Origin: Alphaproteobacteria bacterium UBA2903
GTDB taxonomy: Bacteria > Pseudomonadota > Alphaproteobacteria > CAAGCB01 > CAG-977
DNA: 64,000 nt
Direction: 5' to 3'
NCBI GenBank assembly: GCA_002349565.1
Contig: DEDN01000027.1
Location: 16,750 to 80,749, forward strand
Part shown: positions 35,074 through 44,611 of the stretch, one piece after another
Numbering within the stretch: position 1 is the stretch's first letter
Layout of the letters: each line of letters starts with the position of its first letter
The notes under the pieces: generated by a model
What the model was told of the DNA's origin: nothing
Database searches by the model: none
Seen by the model: the letters and a program-made list of their open reading frames with translations, nothing else
Made by a program: the position numbers and the translations under genes

Positions 35074-38000
35074 TTGTTTCCTTTCTTCATCGCCTTGTCG
35101 GCAAGGGTTTGAACCAAAACGTACAACAGCGGAATGACAAACAATCCGACCAGCATGCCGTAAAACACGGGCGTGCCGATCGCCTGTCGGCTGTTTGCGC
35201 CCGCGCCCGTTGCGTTAATCATCGGGAACACCCCCAAAATGAACGCGAAAGCCGTCATCAAAACCGCGCGGAACCGTTCGCGCAAAGCGTACATCGCCGC
35301 GCGCGGAACGGTCATGTTCAGCCCTTGGCGGGCGTCACGGGCAAATTCGACGATCAAAATCGCGTTTTTGCTCGCCAATCCGACCAGCATGACGATCCCC
35401 AACTGCGCGTAAATCGACAAAGGCAGTCCCGTAATCAGCAGCCCCGCCAAAGCTCCCGCCGTCGCGACGGACACGGACATCAAAACGGGAATCGGCAAAA
35501 TCCAGCTTTCATACAGCGACACAAGGAACAGATAGGCGAAAACAACCGCCAGCGACAACAGCAAACCGATTTGCCCCTGATTGTTCTTTTCCTGATAGCT
35601 CATGCCCGACCATTCATAGGAAAATCCTTTGACGCCTTTCATCAGGCTTTCCAGTTCCGCCATCGCTTCGCCCGACGACACCGCGGGATTTTGTTCCGCC
35701 GTGATGTCCGCGCTGGGATATTGGTTGTAGCGGGAAATCACGCGCGGGGACATGACTTGGGTCAAACCGACCAAAGCCCCCAAAGGCACTTTTTCGCCCG
35801 TCGTCGACGGAACGTAGATGTCGCGCATACTTTCGACATCGTCGCGGAAACGCGCGTCCGACTGCACGACGACCTTGTTGACTTGCGTTCCGATGTTGAT
35901 GTCGTTGACGTACATCGATCCCAGATAGGCTTCCAAAGTCGAATAGAGGTTCGACAACGGCACGTTCATCGATTCCGCCTTTTCACGGTTGATTTCGATG
36001 AACACCGCGGGCGTTTTCGACGTGAACGTCGTAAAGCCGTACAAAAACTTCGAGTTCGTGTTGACTTTTCCCAACAGCTTTTGCGCTTCGGCGTCCAGCT
36101 TGGCGTAATCCATGCCCGATGTCATTTGCAGACGGAAATCCATACCGCCCTGATTGCCCAAGCCCTGAATCGCGGGAAATTCAAAGAACTGCAATTCGGC
36201 TTCGGGCGTTTCGGCAGTCAGCTTCGCGCGCATTTCGTTCATCAGGTTGGTGGAATACAGCGACGGAGCTTTACGCTTGTCCCACGATTCCAAATCGACG
36301 ATCACCATCGCCGTGTTTTCGGAACGCCCCGCCAGAATGCTGACGCCGACGACGCCGATCGACCCGCGCACGCCCTTTTGCGCCAGAATTTTTTCCGTCA
36401 CTTTTTCAACAACCGCTTTGGTGCGGGCATAAGACGCGCCTTCGGGCAAAGTGATGTTCGCGATATAAACGCCCTGATCTTCGCTCGGGACGAACGACGT
36501 GCCGTTCAGCTTGAACAAAGTGCCGTTCAACGCCAGAATCACGCCGAAAATCAAAGCGATGACGCTGATGCGCCGCGCGAACAAAGCCGCCGTGCGCGCG
36601 TATCCGTTCGCCGTCGAATTGACGACGCGGTTGAACCATGCGAGCGGTCCTTTCTTTGCCGTCTTAAACGGTTTCAAAAAGTACGCGCACAAAACGGGCG
36701 ACAACGTCAGCGCGTTCACCGCCGAAAACACCAAAGACGTGCTGATGGTGATTGCGAACTGCTGGTAAATCCTGCCCGTGATGCCGCCCATGCAGGCAAT
36801 AGGGACGAAAATCACGACCATGACCAGCGTTGTTGAAACCAGCGCGCCCGTGATTTCGCGCATGGTGCGCCGGGTCGCTTCCAACGGAGGGAGCTTTTCC
36901 TTTTCCATCAAATGCATCACGCGTTCGACAACGACGATCGCGTCATCGACGACCGCGCCGATCGCCAGCACGATGCCGAACAGCGTGAACATATTGATGC
37001 TGAATCCCAACGCCAGCATAACCACCATGGTCGCCAGCATGGATACGGGAACCGCAATCAACGGAATCAGCGTCGTGCGCCAGTTCTGCAAAAACACCCA
37101 GCACACCAGAACGACCAGCACGAACGTTTCAAACAACGTGTGCAACACTTCGGAAATCGACGCGTTGATGTAATCGGTCGAATCGTAGTTGAATTTGTAT
37201 TCGACGCCTTCGGGCAGGGATTCTTCCAAACGCGACAGTTCGGCGCGCAGTTTTTTCATCGCGTCAACGGCGTTCGCGCCCGAAGACAGCTTGACCTGCA
37301 AAGACACGGCGGGCGCGCCGTCGGCAAACGCCGTAATGCCGTAAGATTCCTCGCCGTAAGACACGTTCGCGATGTCTTTCAGCCGCACCAGTCCGCCGTG
37401 TTCCGCCGTGCGGACGATGATTTCGCGAAAATCTTTCACTTCATTGATGCGCCCTTGAGTTTTCAGCGGATAGACCATTTGCGCGGAATCGTCCGGCGCG
37501 GCGCCCAGCTTGCCCAAAGTCGGCTGATAGTTCTGCGACGAAATCGCGTTGCGGACATCCGCCGCCGTGATGTTCAACGCCGCCATTTTGTCCGAATTGA
37601 GCCATACGCGCATGGCGGAGCTTGCGGCGTACACGTCCACCCCGCCCACGCCGTCGATGCGCGCCAAAGCCTCTTTGACGTTGTCGATGACGTAATCCGC
37701 CAGTTCAAGGCTTGATAAAGTGTGTTTCGGCGACACGAACGAAATCATCGCCAGCATATTCGTCGATTCGCGGGTAACGGTCACGCCCTGACGGGTGACT
37801 TCGGCAGGCAGGGACGCGGTCGCGATCTGCACGCGGTTCTGCACTTTGACCTGCGCCATATCGGGATCGACGCCCGTTTTGAACGTTACGGTCAGGGAAT
37901 ACGTCGTATCCTCGGACGACGAAGACATATACAGCATGTCTTCGACGCCGTTGACTTCGCGTTCAATGGGGATTGCGACCATTTTCGCAATCACGTCCGC

Positions 38001-38162
38001 GGACGCGCCGGGGTACGTCGCCGAAACCGTCACCACGGGCGGCGTGATTTCGGGATACAGCGCAACGGGCAGCAGCTTGATCGCCACCAATCCCGCCAAA
38101 CACATCACAATTGCGATAACAATCGCAAATCGCGGGCGTTTCAGAAAGAACTCCGAAAACAT
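35070..38162 (-). CDS. RND-family (HAE1) multidrug efflux transporter
   Basis: 1030 residues of the AcrB/MexB type: first TM helix at 10-30, two periplasmic porter domains, and the TM core with GIVLAIGAVVDDAIVVVERVM (charged proton-relay residues in TM4) and SKNAILIVEFARDARQG. Inner-membrane, proton-driven. Neighbouring MFP and TolC genes complete the pump. No regulator of TetR or MarR type is adjacent. GGAGG before the ATG lies within the MFP gene end. Confidence 0.95.
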   Translation of the reverse strand: MFSEFFLKRPRFAIVIAIVMCLAGLVAIKLLPVALYPEITPPVVTVSATYPGASADVIAKMVAIPIEREVNGVEDMLYMSSSSEDTTYSLTVTFKTGVDPDMAQVKVQNRVQIATASLPAEVTRQGVTVTRESTNMLAMISFVSPKHTLSSLELADYVIDNVKEALARIDGVGGVDVYAASSAMRVWLNSDKMAALNITAADVRNAISSQNYQPTLGKLGAAPDDSAQMVYPLKTQGRINEVKDFREIIVRTAEHGGLVRLKDIANVSYGEESYGITAFADGAPAVSLQVKLSSGANAVDAMKKLRAELSRLEESLPEGVEYKFNYDSTDYINASISEVLHTLFETFVLVVLVCWVFLQNWRTTLIPLIAVPVSMLATMVVMLALGFSINMFTLFGIVLAIGAVVDDAIVVVERVMHLMEKEKLPPLEATRRTMREITGALVSTTLVMVVIFVPIACMGGITGRIYQQFAITISTSLVFSAVNALTLSPVLCAYFLKPFKTAKKGPLAWFNRVVNSTANGYARTAALFARRISVIALIFGVILALNGTLFKLNGTSFVPSEDQGVYIANITLPEGASYARTKAVVEKVTEKILAQKGVRGSIGVVGVSILAGRSENTAMVIVDLESWDKRKAPSLYSTNLMNEMRAKLTAETPEAELQFFEFPAIQGLGNQGGMDFRLQMTSGMDYAKLDAEAQKLLGKVNTNSKFLYGFTTFTSKTPAVFIEINREKAESMNVPLSNLYSTLEAYLGSMYVNDINIGTQVNKVVVQSDARFRDDVESMRDIYVPSTTGEKVPLGALVGLTQVMSPRVISRYNQYPSADITAEQNPAVSSGEAMAELESLMKGVKGFSYEWSGMSYQEKNNQGQIGLLLSLAVVFAYLFLVSLYESWILPIPVLMSVSVATAGALAGLLITGLPLSIYAQLGIVMLVGLASKNAILIVEFARDARQGLNMTVPRAAMYALRERFRAVLMTAFAFILGVFPMINATGAGANSRQAIGTPVFYGMLVGLFVIPLLYVLVQTLADKAMKKGNK

Positions 38163-38164
38163 CT

Positions 38165-39316
38165 TCAGCCCTCCGATTTTACAAAGCTTTGCTTGACGGT
38201 CGAACCGTTTTCGACTTTTTGCAAGCCCTGCACGATGATATGCGCGCTGGCGTTCAGCCCGTCGGTTACGATCAGCCTGTCGCCGATTAAATCACCCGTT
38301 TTGATGTAAGTTTTCCGCGCTTTTTCTTCGGCGTTCACGACATAGACGAACAGCCCCTGATTATCCTGCATCACGGCGGATTGCGGAATCAAAACCAGCG
38401 GACGGTCTTCGCCCGCCTTGACCAGAACGTCGACGTGATTTCCGGGCAACAGCGTTTTGTCCGCGTTTTGAACATCAATATACGCCGCGACCGTCGCCGT
38501 CATCAAATTGACTTCGCTGTCGAAAAACGTCTTTAACACTTTGACGGGAACAACCGTTTCGTCGGGCAGGACAACCTTGATGTCCGTAATGAAATCGCCG
38601 TTTGTTTTCAAACGCTTCATCGCGGTCAGACGGTCTTTGTCGGTTACGGAAAACGAAACGCGTATCGGCGAAATCTGCACGATGCGCGCCATTGCGCGCC
38701 CCGACATATCGACAAAATTTCCTTTGGTAATCAAAGCCTTGCCGATAAAACCGTCAATCGGGGCTTTGATTTCCGTATAGCCCAGATTGATGCGCGCGGT
38801 CGCGGCGTTCGCTTCGGCGGCTTTGACGGCGGCTTTCGCCTGCGCCAGCGCGCTTTCGGACGCTTCGATGTTCGACGCGGTCAGGACTTTTTGCTTGAAC
38901 AGCACTTTGTTGCGTTTGTGGTCGCTTTCGATTTGCTTCAAGTTCGCCTTTGCGCGCGCGACTTCGGCGTCCGCGCTGTTGACGGCTTCCTTGTAGCGGC
39001 TTTGTTCGATGACGAACAGCACCTGATCTTTTTTGACAAAGCCGCCTTCGTCAAACAGGATTTTATCCAGATAACCCGTGACCTGCGCTTTGACATCGAC
39101 GCTGTTGATCGCTTCGACCGTCGCGATGTATTTTCTGACGGGCGCGGTGTTTTCCAAAACCGCGTCCGTGGTCACCACATACGGCACGCCGCCGCCGAAC
39201 CCGTGATTTTCCGCGGGCGTCAAGCGGGTTTTCAGTCCCCACCCCGCCGCGACGCACGCCGGCAGGACGATCAGCTGAAACAGGATTTTTCTTTTGCTTA
39301 AATGAACGACTTTCAT
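38165..39316 (-). CDS. Periplasmic adaptor (membrane fusion) protein of an RND pump
   Basis: 383 residues. N-terminal TM anchor (about 9-27), lipoyl halves (AINSVDVKAQVTGYLDKILFDEGGFVKKDQVLFVIE), long alpha-hairpin (about 95-165), then beta-barrel and membrane-proximal domains. Connects the RND pump and TolC channel. First gene of the efflux operon. Start at ATG 39314-39316 after AGGAG; TTG three bases earlier is unlikely. Confidence 0.93.
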   Translation of the reverse strand: MKVVHLSKRKILFQLIVLPACVAAGWGLKTRLTPAENHGFGGGVPYVVTTDAVLENTAPVRKYIATVEAINSVDVKAQVTGYLDKILFDEGGFVKKDQVLFVIEQSRYKEAVNSADAEVARAKANLKQIESDHKRNKVLFKQKVLTASNIEASESALAQAKAAVKAAEANAATARINLGYTEIKAPIDGFIGKALITKGNFVDMSGRAMARIVQISPIRVSFSVTDKDRLTAMKRLKTNGDFITDIKVVLPDETVVPVKVLKTFFDSEVNLMTATVAAYIDVQNADKTLLPGNHVDVLVKAGEDRPLVLIPQSAVMQDNQGLFVYVVNAEEKARKTYIKTGDLIGDRLIVTDGLNASAHIIVQGLQKVENGSTVKQSFVKSEG

Positions 39317-39391
39317 CAAACGCTCCTATCGAAAAGTTTTGGATTGTTTGATAAAAGCGGAATTTTTTCGAATCAAGAAAAAATTTTTTTA

Positions 39392-39875
39392 TATCACTTT
39401 GTAATGGTTTTCGGCTTCTTTCGAATGGCGATGTCGACGCGAACACCGGAATCAAGGCGTGTTTCCAAAACATACAGATCGTTGTAGCGGAAATCGTCGT
39501 CTTCCGGCGACTCGGAAGCGGTATTGTCTTTGACAACCTTGACTTTTCCCGCTTTGGACACTTTGCGCACGCGCAGGGCTTTCACAACGTCGTCGGTCAG
39601 ATATTTGCCGGATTTTTTCCACCGCATCACGCTTTGGACGCTGACGCCCAACGCTTTCGCCGCCGCCGTCATCGACAGTCCAGACACCAGCAGAGTCATC
39701 GCCAGCCATTTTTCGTCCAAGCTGCGAACGCGGGACGTTTCACGCGTGAACTGACAGCCGCATTCGGCGCATTTAAAGCGTTGCCGCCCGCGTGCCGTCC
39801 CGTATTTCACCGACTTTTCACACCCGCATTTCGGACACTTCATTCTCACCCGCCTTTTACCATTACAAAGTGATA
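39392..39875. mobile_element. Small element with 17-bp perfect inverted ends
   Basis: TATCACTTTGTAATGGT at 39392-39408 is repeated as its exact complement at 39859-39875. T7 and A7 runs lie just outside. The single ORF inside is InsA-like and ends within the left repeat. No DDE nuclease gene is present, so at most a non-autonomous or remnant IS1-like unit. No clear target duplication is visible. Confidence 0.6.
39394..39843 (-). CDS. InsA-like zinc-ribbon and HTH protein
   Basis: 149 residues. A zinc ribbon (CPKCGCEK, then FKCAECGCQF, residues 1-35) precedes a helix-turn-helix (LLVSGLSMTAAAKALGVSVQSVMRWKK, about 50-80), the layout of IS1 InsA and related transposase DNA-binding halves. The C-terminal 65 residues are not a DDE domain and resemble nothing I know. 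The stop codon is inside the left inverted repeat. Start ATG 39841-39843; an upstream alternative overlaps the right repeat. Could also be a domesticated regulator for the efflux operon next to it. Confidence 0.65.
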   Translation of the reverse strand: MKCPKCGCEKSVKYGTARGRQRFKCAECGCQFTRETSRVRSLDEKWLAMTLLVSGLSMTAAAKALGVSVQSVMRWKKSGKYLTDDVVKALRVRKVSKAGKVKVVKDNTASESPEDDDFRYNDLYVLETRLDSGVRVDIAIRKKPKTITK

Positions 39876-39932
39876 ACAAAAAAACGATGTCCGCGACAAG
39901 TGTTTTTCGCGCTTTCGTGTCGGTCGATTCGG

Positions 39933-40148
39933 TCAGGCGTCTTTGATATCAACGGCGGTAAAGCCCGCATCGGCGACCGCTTTGATCAGCACGTTGTCGG
40001 CTACTGCTTTTTCAAGTGTTACAGACGCTTTTTTTCCCGCCAAATCGACCGAAACGTCTGCCACGCCGTCCACGGCTTTCAGCGATTTTTCGACAAACGC
40101 GGCACAATGCGCGCAATGCATCCCGTCCACAAACACGATTTTATTCAT
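39933..40148 (-). CDS. Possible separately translated CopZ-like copper chaperone
   Basis: Within copA, an in-frame ATG at 40146-40148 is preceded, nine bases upstream, by AAAGGA (40158-40163). It would yield a 71-residue protein starting MNKIVFVDGMHCAHC, the exact size and start of a free CopZ chaperone. So this may be a former copZ gene fused to copA that still makes the small protein. Only the ribosome binding site and domain size support it. Confidence 0.45.
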   Translation of the reverse strand: MNKIVFVDGMHCAHCAAFVEKSLKAVDGVADVSVDLAGKKASVTLEKAVADNVLIKAVADAGFTAVDIKDA

Positions 40149-42305
40149 TGTTGATTTTCCTTTTGTTAAGTTGAAACGTCGCAATCGAAGCGCGTTCAAT
40201 ACAACGCTGATTGAACTGCAGCTCATCGCCGCGGCGGCAATCATGGGGCTGAGCGTTATTCCGAAGCACGGATACAGCACGCCCGCCGCAACGGGAATGC
40301 CGACGACATTGTAGAAAAACGCCCAAAACAGGTTTTCCTTGATGTTTTTCAGCACCGCCCGTCCCAATTCGACCGCAAACACGACCGAAAACAAGTCATT
40401 GTTCGTCAGCACGACGTCAGCGCAATCCAACGCGACATCCGTTCCCCGTCCCATTGCCATGCCGACATCCGCCCGCGCCAAAGCCGGCGCGTCGTTAATC
40501 CCGTCGCCCGCCATGACAACGGTATGCCCGCCCTGTTGCAAAGCGAGAATCTCGGCATCCTTGTCCTGTGGCGACATTTCGGCGAAAACGGCTGAAATTC
40601 CGGCTTGCTTTGCAACTGCCCGCGCCGTTTTTTCATTATCGCCCGTCAGCATCACCACGGACACTTTCGCTTTTTCCAATCGCTCCACCGCCGCTTTCGC
40701 GTCCGCCTTGACCTTATCCGCAACGGCAATCGCGCCGATTGTTTTGCCGCCTTTGACAACGAATAAAGCTGTCTTGGCCTGCTCCTTCCATTGTTCCGCA
40801 CCGGCGGCAAACGGATTGTCAATAGCGGCAGCGGCATTTCCGACGGCGCAAAGCTCCCCGTTGATTATACCCGTTATGCCCCGCCCGACGATTTGTTTGA
40901 AACCGGAAACCGCAGGCAAATCAAGGTTGCCCGCCCGTTCAATGATTGCCCTGCCCAAAGGATGCTCGGACTGTGTTTCCAATGCCGCCGCAAGGCGCAA
41001 AACTTCGTCCTCATCGCCCAAGATGTCGGTTACAACGGGCTTTCCGACCGTAATCGTCCCCGTCTTGTCCAAAGCAATGACATCGGCGCGACCGACGGTT
41101 TCCAAAGCCTGCGCCGATTTGAACAAAACGCCCGCTTTCGCCCCGCGCCCCGTGCCGACCATGATTGCCGTCGGCGTCGCCAGCCCCAAAGCGCACGGAC
41201 ACGAAATCACCAAAACGGCAATCGCTTTTTCCAAAGCAAACGCCGTCCCCGCGCCGCAAAGCATCCAAACGGCAAAAGTCAAAACGGCTGCAGTTATGAC
41301 AACAGGCACGAAAACGCCGCTGATTTTATCCGCCAGTCGAGCTATCGGAGCTTTGGAGCTTGTCGCTTCGTCAACCAATCGGATAATCTGCGCCAAAGCC
41401 GTGTCCATGCCGATTTTTTCCGCGCGCAGAACAATCCGTCCCGACACCGCGAAAGTTGCCGTCTTGACCGTGTCGCCGACCGTTTTTTGAACAGGCAAAC
41501 TTTCCCCCGTCAAAGCGGATTCGTCAACGGATGCCGCGCCTTCAACGACAACGCCGTCCGCCGCAACGCGTTCCCCCGTTTTGACAACGATTAAATCGCC
41601 GACCGCCAAATCGACGATTGCGACGGTTTGTTCCGTTCCGTTTTTCAACACGACTGCCGTTTGCGGCGCCAAAGACGCCAATTCCGCGATTGCCTGCGCC
41701 GTTTTTGCTTTTGCCCCCGCTTCCAAATACCGCCCGAACAGCACCAAAGTCAAAATCATTGCGGCGGATTCAAAGTAAAGCGCCGTTTGCTTTTGATACA
41801 ATCCCGCAACACTGTACGTCACCGCCGCGCCCGCCCCCAAAGCAATCAAAGAATCCATTGTCGGCGCGCCCGCAAACAGCGTTTTGAATCCTTTTTTGAA
41901 AAAATCCGCATTCGCGAACAAAACGACCAATGTCAATAAAAACTGAGTCAAGCCGAATGATTCGACGCTCATCTCGGGAACGGGCAAGCCAATCATGCCG
42001 CCCATGGTCAGCGTCATCAAAAACAAAGTCGCGCAAACGGAAACAATCAGGCGTCCTTCAAGATTTTCACTTCTTTGTTCGGCAGGCTGTTTTTCACCCA
42101 AAACGCGCGCGCCGTACCCCGCCCGTTCAACGGCGGAAACAATGACGGCGGGCGATACCGTTTTTTCGTCGTACTCCACCCGCATGGTGTTTTTCAGCAG
42201 ATTGACCGCAACGCTTTGAACGCCCCGCACGGCGGACACCGCTTTGTCCACGCGGGCGGCACACGCCGCGCAACTCATCCCCGTAATGTTGAATACGCTT
42301 TTCAT
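39933..42305 (-). CDS. copA: Copper-translocating P1B-type ATPase with N- and C-terminal HMA domains
   Basis: 790 residues. N-terminal HMA (GMSCAAC, about 9-15), eight TM segments, TGES actuator motif, metal-site SCPCALG, DKTGT phosphorylation motif, HP motif in SEHPLGRAI, and GDGINDAP. After the last TM helix a second HMA (GMHCAHC, about 728) forms the C-terminus, an unusual position. Exports Cu(I) from the cytoplasm. The gene is preceded by a hairpin and a 6-codon mini-ORF whose TGA overlaps the ATG. Confidence 0.95.
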   Translation of the reverse strand: MKSVFNITGMSCAACAARVDKAVSAVRGVQSVAVNLLKNTMRVEYDEKTVSPAVIVSAVERAGYGARVLGEKQPAEQRSENLEGRLIVSVCATLFLMTLTMGGMIGLPVPEMSVESFGLTQFLLTLVVLFANADFFKKGFKTLFAGAPTMDSLIALGAGAAVTYSVAGLYQKQTALYFESAAMILTLVLFGRYLEAGAKAKTAQAIAELASLAPQTAVVLKNGTEQTVAIVDLAVGDLIVVKTGERVAADGVVVEGAASVDESALTGESLPVQKTVGDTVKTATFAVSGRIVLRAEKIGMDTALAQIIRLVDEATSSKAPIARLADKISGVFVPVVITAAVLTFAVWMLCGAGTAFALEKAIAVLVISCPCALGLATPTAIMVGTGRGAKAGVLFKSAQALETVGRADVIALDKTGTITVGKPVVTDILGDEDEVLRLAAALETQSEHPLGRAIIERAGNLDLPAVSGFKQIVGRGITGIINGELCAVGNAAAAIDNPFAAGAEQWKEQAKTALFVVKGGKTIGAIAVADKVKADAKAAVERLEKAKVSVVMLTGDNEKTARAVAKQAGISAVFAEMSPQDKDAEILALQQGGHTVVMAGDGINDAPALARADVGMAMGRGTDVALDCADVVLTNNDLFSVVFAVELGRAVLKNIKENLFWAFFYNVVGIPVAAGVLYPCFGITLSPMIAAAAMSCSSISVVLNALRLRRFNLTKGKSTMNKIVFVDGMHCAHCAAFVEKSLKAVDGVADVSVDLAGKKASVTLEKAVADNVLIKAVADAGFTAVDIKDA

Positions 42306-42471
42306 TTGCTTTCCTTTTTCATAGAAATAACCCCTCCTTGTCGAAAAAACAAGGAGGGGACTGAACAGTCGTTTGCAAACGGGTTGCTCCCACTTCCGCT
42401 TCGTCGGCAGTTCATCGGGCGTGAAAACATCCCGATTGGATTTTTCGGGTTGCCTCGCCGGCTGAAAACGC
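42304..42471 (-). promoter_or_regulatory. copA leader with a sequestered mini-ORF
   Basis: In 160 bases between trpS and copA: a hairpin CCCCTCCTTGT/ACAAGGAGGGG (42333-42361, 11 bp, 7-base loop). Its downstream arm contains AAGGAGG, placed eight bases before ATG (42322-42324) of MKKESK, a 6-codon ORF whose TGA overlaps the copA ATG. CGTTTGCAAACG (42372-42383) is a 12-base palindrome, and ATCGGG/CCCGAT pair further up. The hairpin dyad might alternatively be a metal-regulator operator. Confidence 0.5.
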
Positions 42472-43533
42472 TTACTTCGTCAGCGCGTTTTTGCCGAAAT
42501 AGTCAATGCCCATTGCGGCTTTGACTTCGGACAAAGTATCGGCGGCAACCGCGCGCGCCTTTTCACTGCCCGCTTTCAGCATGTCGAACACCGCGCCGAT
42601 GTCGCCCGCAAAAGCTTCGCGGCGTTCGCGAATGGGCTTCAGTTCGTTTTGCAGAATTTCGTTTAAGAACTTTTTGACCGTTCCGTCGCCCAAGCCGCCG
42701 CGGCGGTAGTGGTCTTTCAGTTCGTCCAAATTCTTGTACGCGGGCAGGAACGCCGCAAAGTGTTCGTCCGTCGAAAACGCGTCCAAATAGGTAAATACGG
42801 GGTTGTTTTCGGTATGTCCGGGGTCTTCGACGCGCAAATGCGTCGGATCGGTGAACATGCTTTGGACTTTCTGTTTGATTTCTTTGGACGAATCGGACAG
42901 GTAAATGCAGTTGCCCAGCGATTTGCTCATTTTCGCCGCGCCGTCCAGCCCCGGCAAGCGCGAACACAGGCTGTTGTCGGGCAAAACCGCTTCGGGTTCG
43001 ACCAAAACGGGGCTGTAAATCGTGTTGAAAGAACGCACGATTTCGCGCGTCTGTTCAATCATCGGCAGCTGGTCTTCGCCAACGGGGACAAGGTTCGCTT
43101 TGAACGCCGTGATGTCGGACGCCTGCGAAATCGGATAAGTGAAAAATCCGACAGGAATGCTCTGCTTGAAGCCGCGCATTTGAATTTCGCTTTTCACGGT
43201 CGGGTTGCGCTGCACGCGCGACACGGTGACCAAGTTCATGTAATAGAACGTCAGTTCCGTCAATTCGGGAATTTGAGACTGAATGAAAATCGTCGATTTG
43301 GCGGGATCAAGCCCGCACGCCAAATAGTCCAACGCGACGTTCGATATGTTGTTTCTGACTTTGGTGATGTCGTCGGCGTTGTCGGTCAAAGCCTGCGCAT
43401 CGGCAATCATAATGAAAATCGTGCGGTACAAGCCGCTGTTCTGCATTTCCACGCGGCGTTTCAGCGATCCGACGTAATGCCCCAAGTGCAATTTGCCCGT
43501 CGGTCTGTCACCCGTTAAAATAATATCACCCAT
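42472..43533 (-). CDS. trpS: Tryptophanyl-tRNA synthetase
   Basis: 353-residue class I synthetase. HIGH-type motif LHLGHYVG (about 15-22) and AKMSKSLGN (about 205) are present. Start ATG 43531-43533 after AAAGGAG; the longer ORF adds 16 unconserved residues. Confidence 0.95.
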   Translation of the reverse strand: MGDIILTGDRPTGKLHLGHYVGSLKRRVEMQNSGLYRTIFIMIADAQALTDNADDITKVRNNISNVALDYLACGLDPAKSTIFIQSQIPELTELTFYYMNLVTVSRVQRNPTVKSEIQMRGFKQSIPVGFFTYPISQASDITAFKANLVPVGEDQLPMIEQTREIVRSFNTIYSPVLVEPEAVLPDNSLCSRLPGLDGAAKMSKSLGNCIYLSDSSKEIKQKVQSMFTDPTHLRVEDPGHTENNPVFTYLDAFSTDEHFAAFLPAYKNLDELKDHYRRGGLGDGTVKKFLNEILQNELKPIRERREAFAGDIGAVFDMLKAGSEKARAVAADTLSEVKAAMGIDYFGKNALTK

Positions 43534-43704
43534 CGTCAAAAACTCCTTTGTTTGCTTTGCCCGTAAAATATCCCCGAACACGGCTGAAAGTCAACCGTCT
43601 TCATCACATTTAAGTCAGGAGGATATAAGGGCAAACAGGAAAATCGAAGCACACAGCACAAAACACAAACCGCCGCTTTCGTTTTTTTGGTTTAGCGTTA
43701 CGGC

Positions 43705-44538
43705 TTACTTGTAATAAGCATAATCATACGCCGCAACGGTTTCGTATTTATCGGCAATGATTTTTTGTTTAATCCGTTCTGCAGAAACATTGTGGCGGGC
43801 TTGAACTTCGTCAATGCTCAAAATCCGTTTCCACGCTTTCCATCCCGTGATTTGGGCGCACAGATCCAAAGCCTCACGGAACGAAAGACTGCTCAACCGC
43901 ATCAAATCACGCGTTTTGTTTTTCATCAAAGCAATATAAATTCCGCGTGCCGTCGGCTGAACGGTTTTCAACGCTTCATAAACGCAAAAAATCCAAGAAA
44001 GCGGAACATTCCGCCGTCTGATGTTTAAATCGGGAAACAGGCGCTGCAGTTTATCCGTATACAAAAAGCCGTCGCTGCAAATCAGCTGTCCGTCCGCAAA
44101 TAAAGCATAGTCCGACCAATCGGGTGACAGCATTTCGTCTTCGGCATCGGGATTGACAACAGACAGACACCTGTTTCCTTTTATCAAGCCCGCGATAAAC
44201 GCCTCTCTTGTTTTATCGGGTTCTACAACGCTTTTTTTCCCGTCCGCCCGATACCATGAAAATTCCTGCGCTTGTTTGTAAATCTCCTCCAAACACTGTC
44301 CTGAAACATATTCGGGTTTACCGTGAGGATACGGGCTTGTTTTCAATATTTTTTCAGCCCTGTAAAATGCCCCGCCGTCCACATCCAAAAAACGGCTTTG
44401 ACGCACAAAATAACGCCCGTCGGAAAACAAAGCCATATCCTTGCGGCAAGCGAACGGATATTCGTCCGTCGCCGTCAAGCACACATTGTCTTCGCTTAAC
44501 AGTAATTGCGCAAAGTCTTTTGCCGAATCATCAGCCAT
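43705..44538 (-). CDS. Protein of unknown function (277 residues)
   Basis: Soluble, no signal peptide or TM segment, several Trp and Tyr residues. YFVRQSRFLDVDGGAFYRAEKIL and DWSDYALFADGQLICSDGFLYTDKLQRLFP look like repeated beta units; the C-terminal third is helical (ERIKQKIIADKYETV). I recognise no family. Start at ATG 44536-44538, with GGAAAGGG upstream. A terminator just before it separates it from the repeat protein gene. Confidence 0.6.
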   Translation of the reverse strand: MADDSAKDFAQLLLSEDNVCLTATDEYPFACRKDMALFSDGRYFVRQSRFLDVDGGAFYRAEKILKTSPYPHGKPEYVSGQCLEEIYKQAQEFSWYRADGKKSVVEPDKTREAFIAGLIKGNRCLSVVNPDAEDEMLSPDWSDYALFADGQLICSDGFLYTDKLQRLFPDLNIRRRNVPLSWIFCVYEALKTVQPTARGIYIALMKNKTRDLMRLSSLSFREALDLCAQITGWKAWKRILSIDEVQARHNVSAERIKQKIIADKYETVAAYDYAYYK

Positions 44539-44557
44539 TTTTTGCCCTTTCCAACCC

Positions 44558-44591
44558 AAAAGCGGCTTTACTCTGTGAGCAAAGCCGCTTT
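44558..44591 (-). terminator. Terminator of the repeat-protein gene
   Basis: AAAGCGGCTTT and AAAGCCGCTTT pair perfectly (11 bp) around an 11-base loop, followed by TTTT on minus, 20 bases after the stop. Confidence 0.82.
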
Positions 44592-44611
44592 ATTTGTTTT
44601 TCAAATGCCGT

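Noticed and set aside
35109..36836. 575-codon plus-strand ORF opposite the RND transporter
   Set aside because: Exactly antisense to a well-conserved pump gene; the protein is Arg/Gln/His-rich shadow sequence with no domain.
42384..42471. Known riboswitch (cobalamin, SAM-II) upstream of copA
   Set aside because: Some short pairings exist but none of the conserved boxes of those classes can be read.
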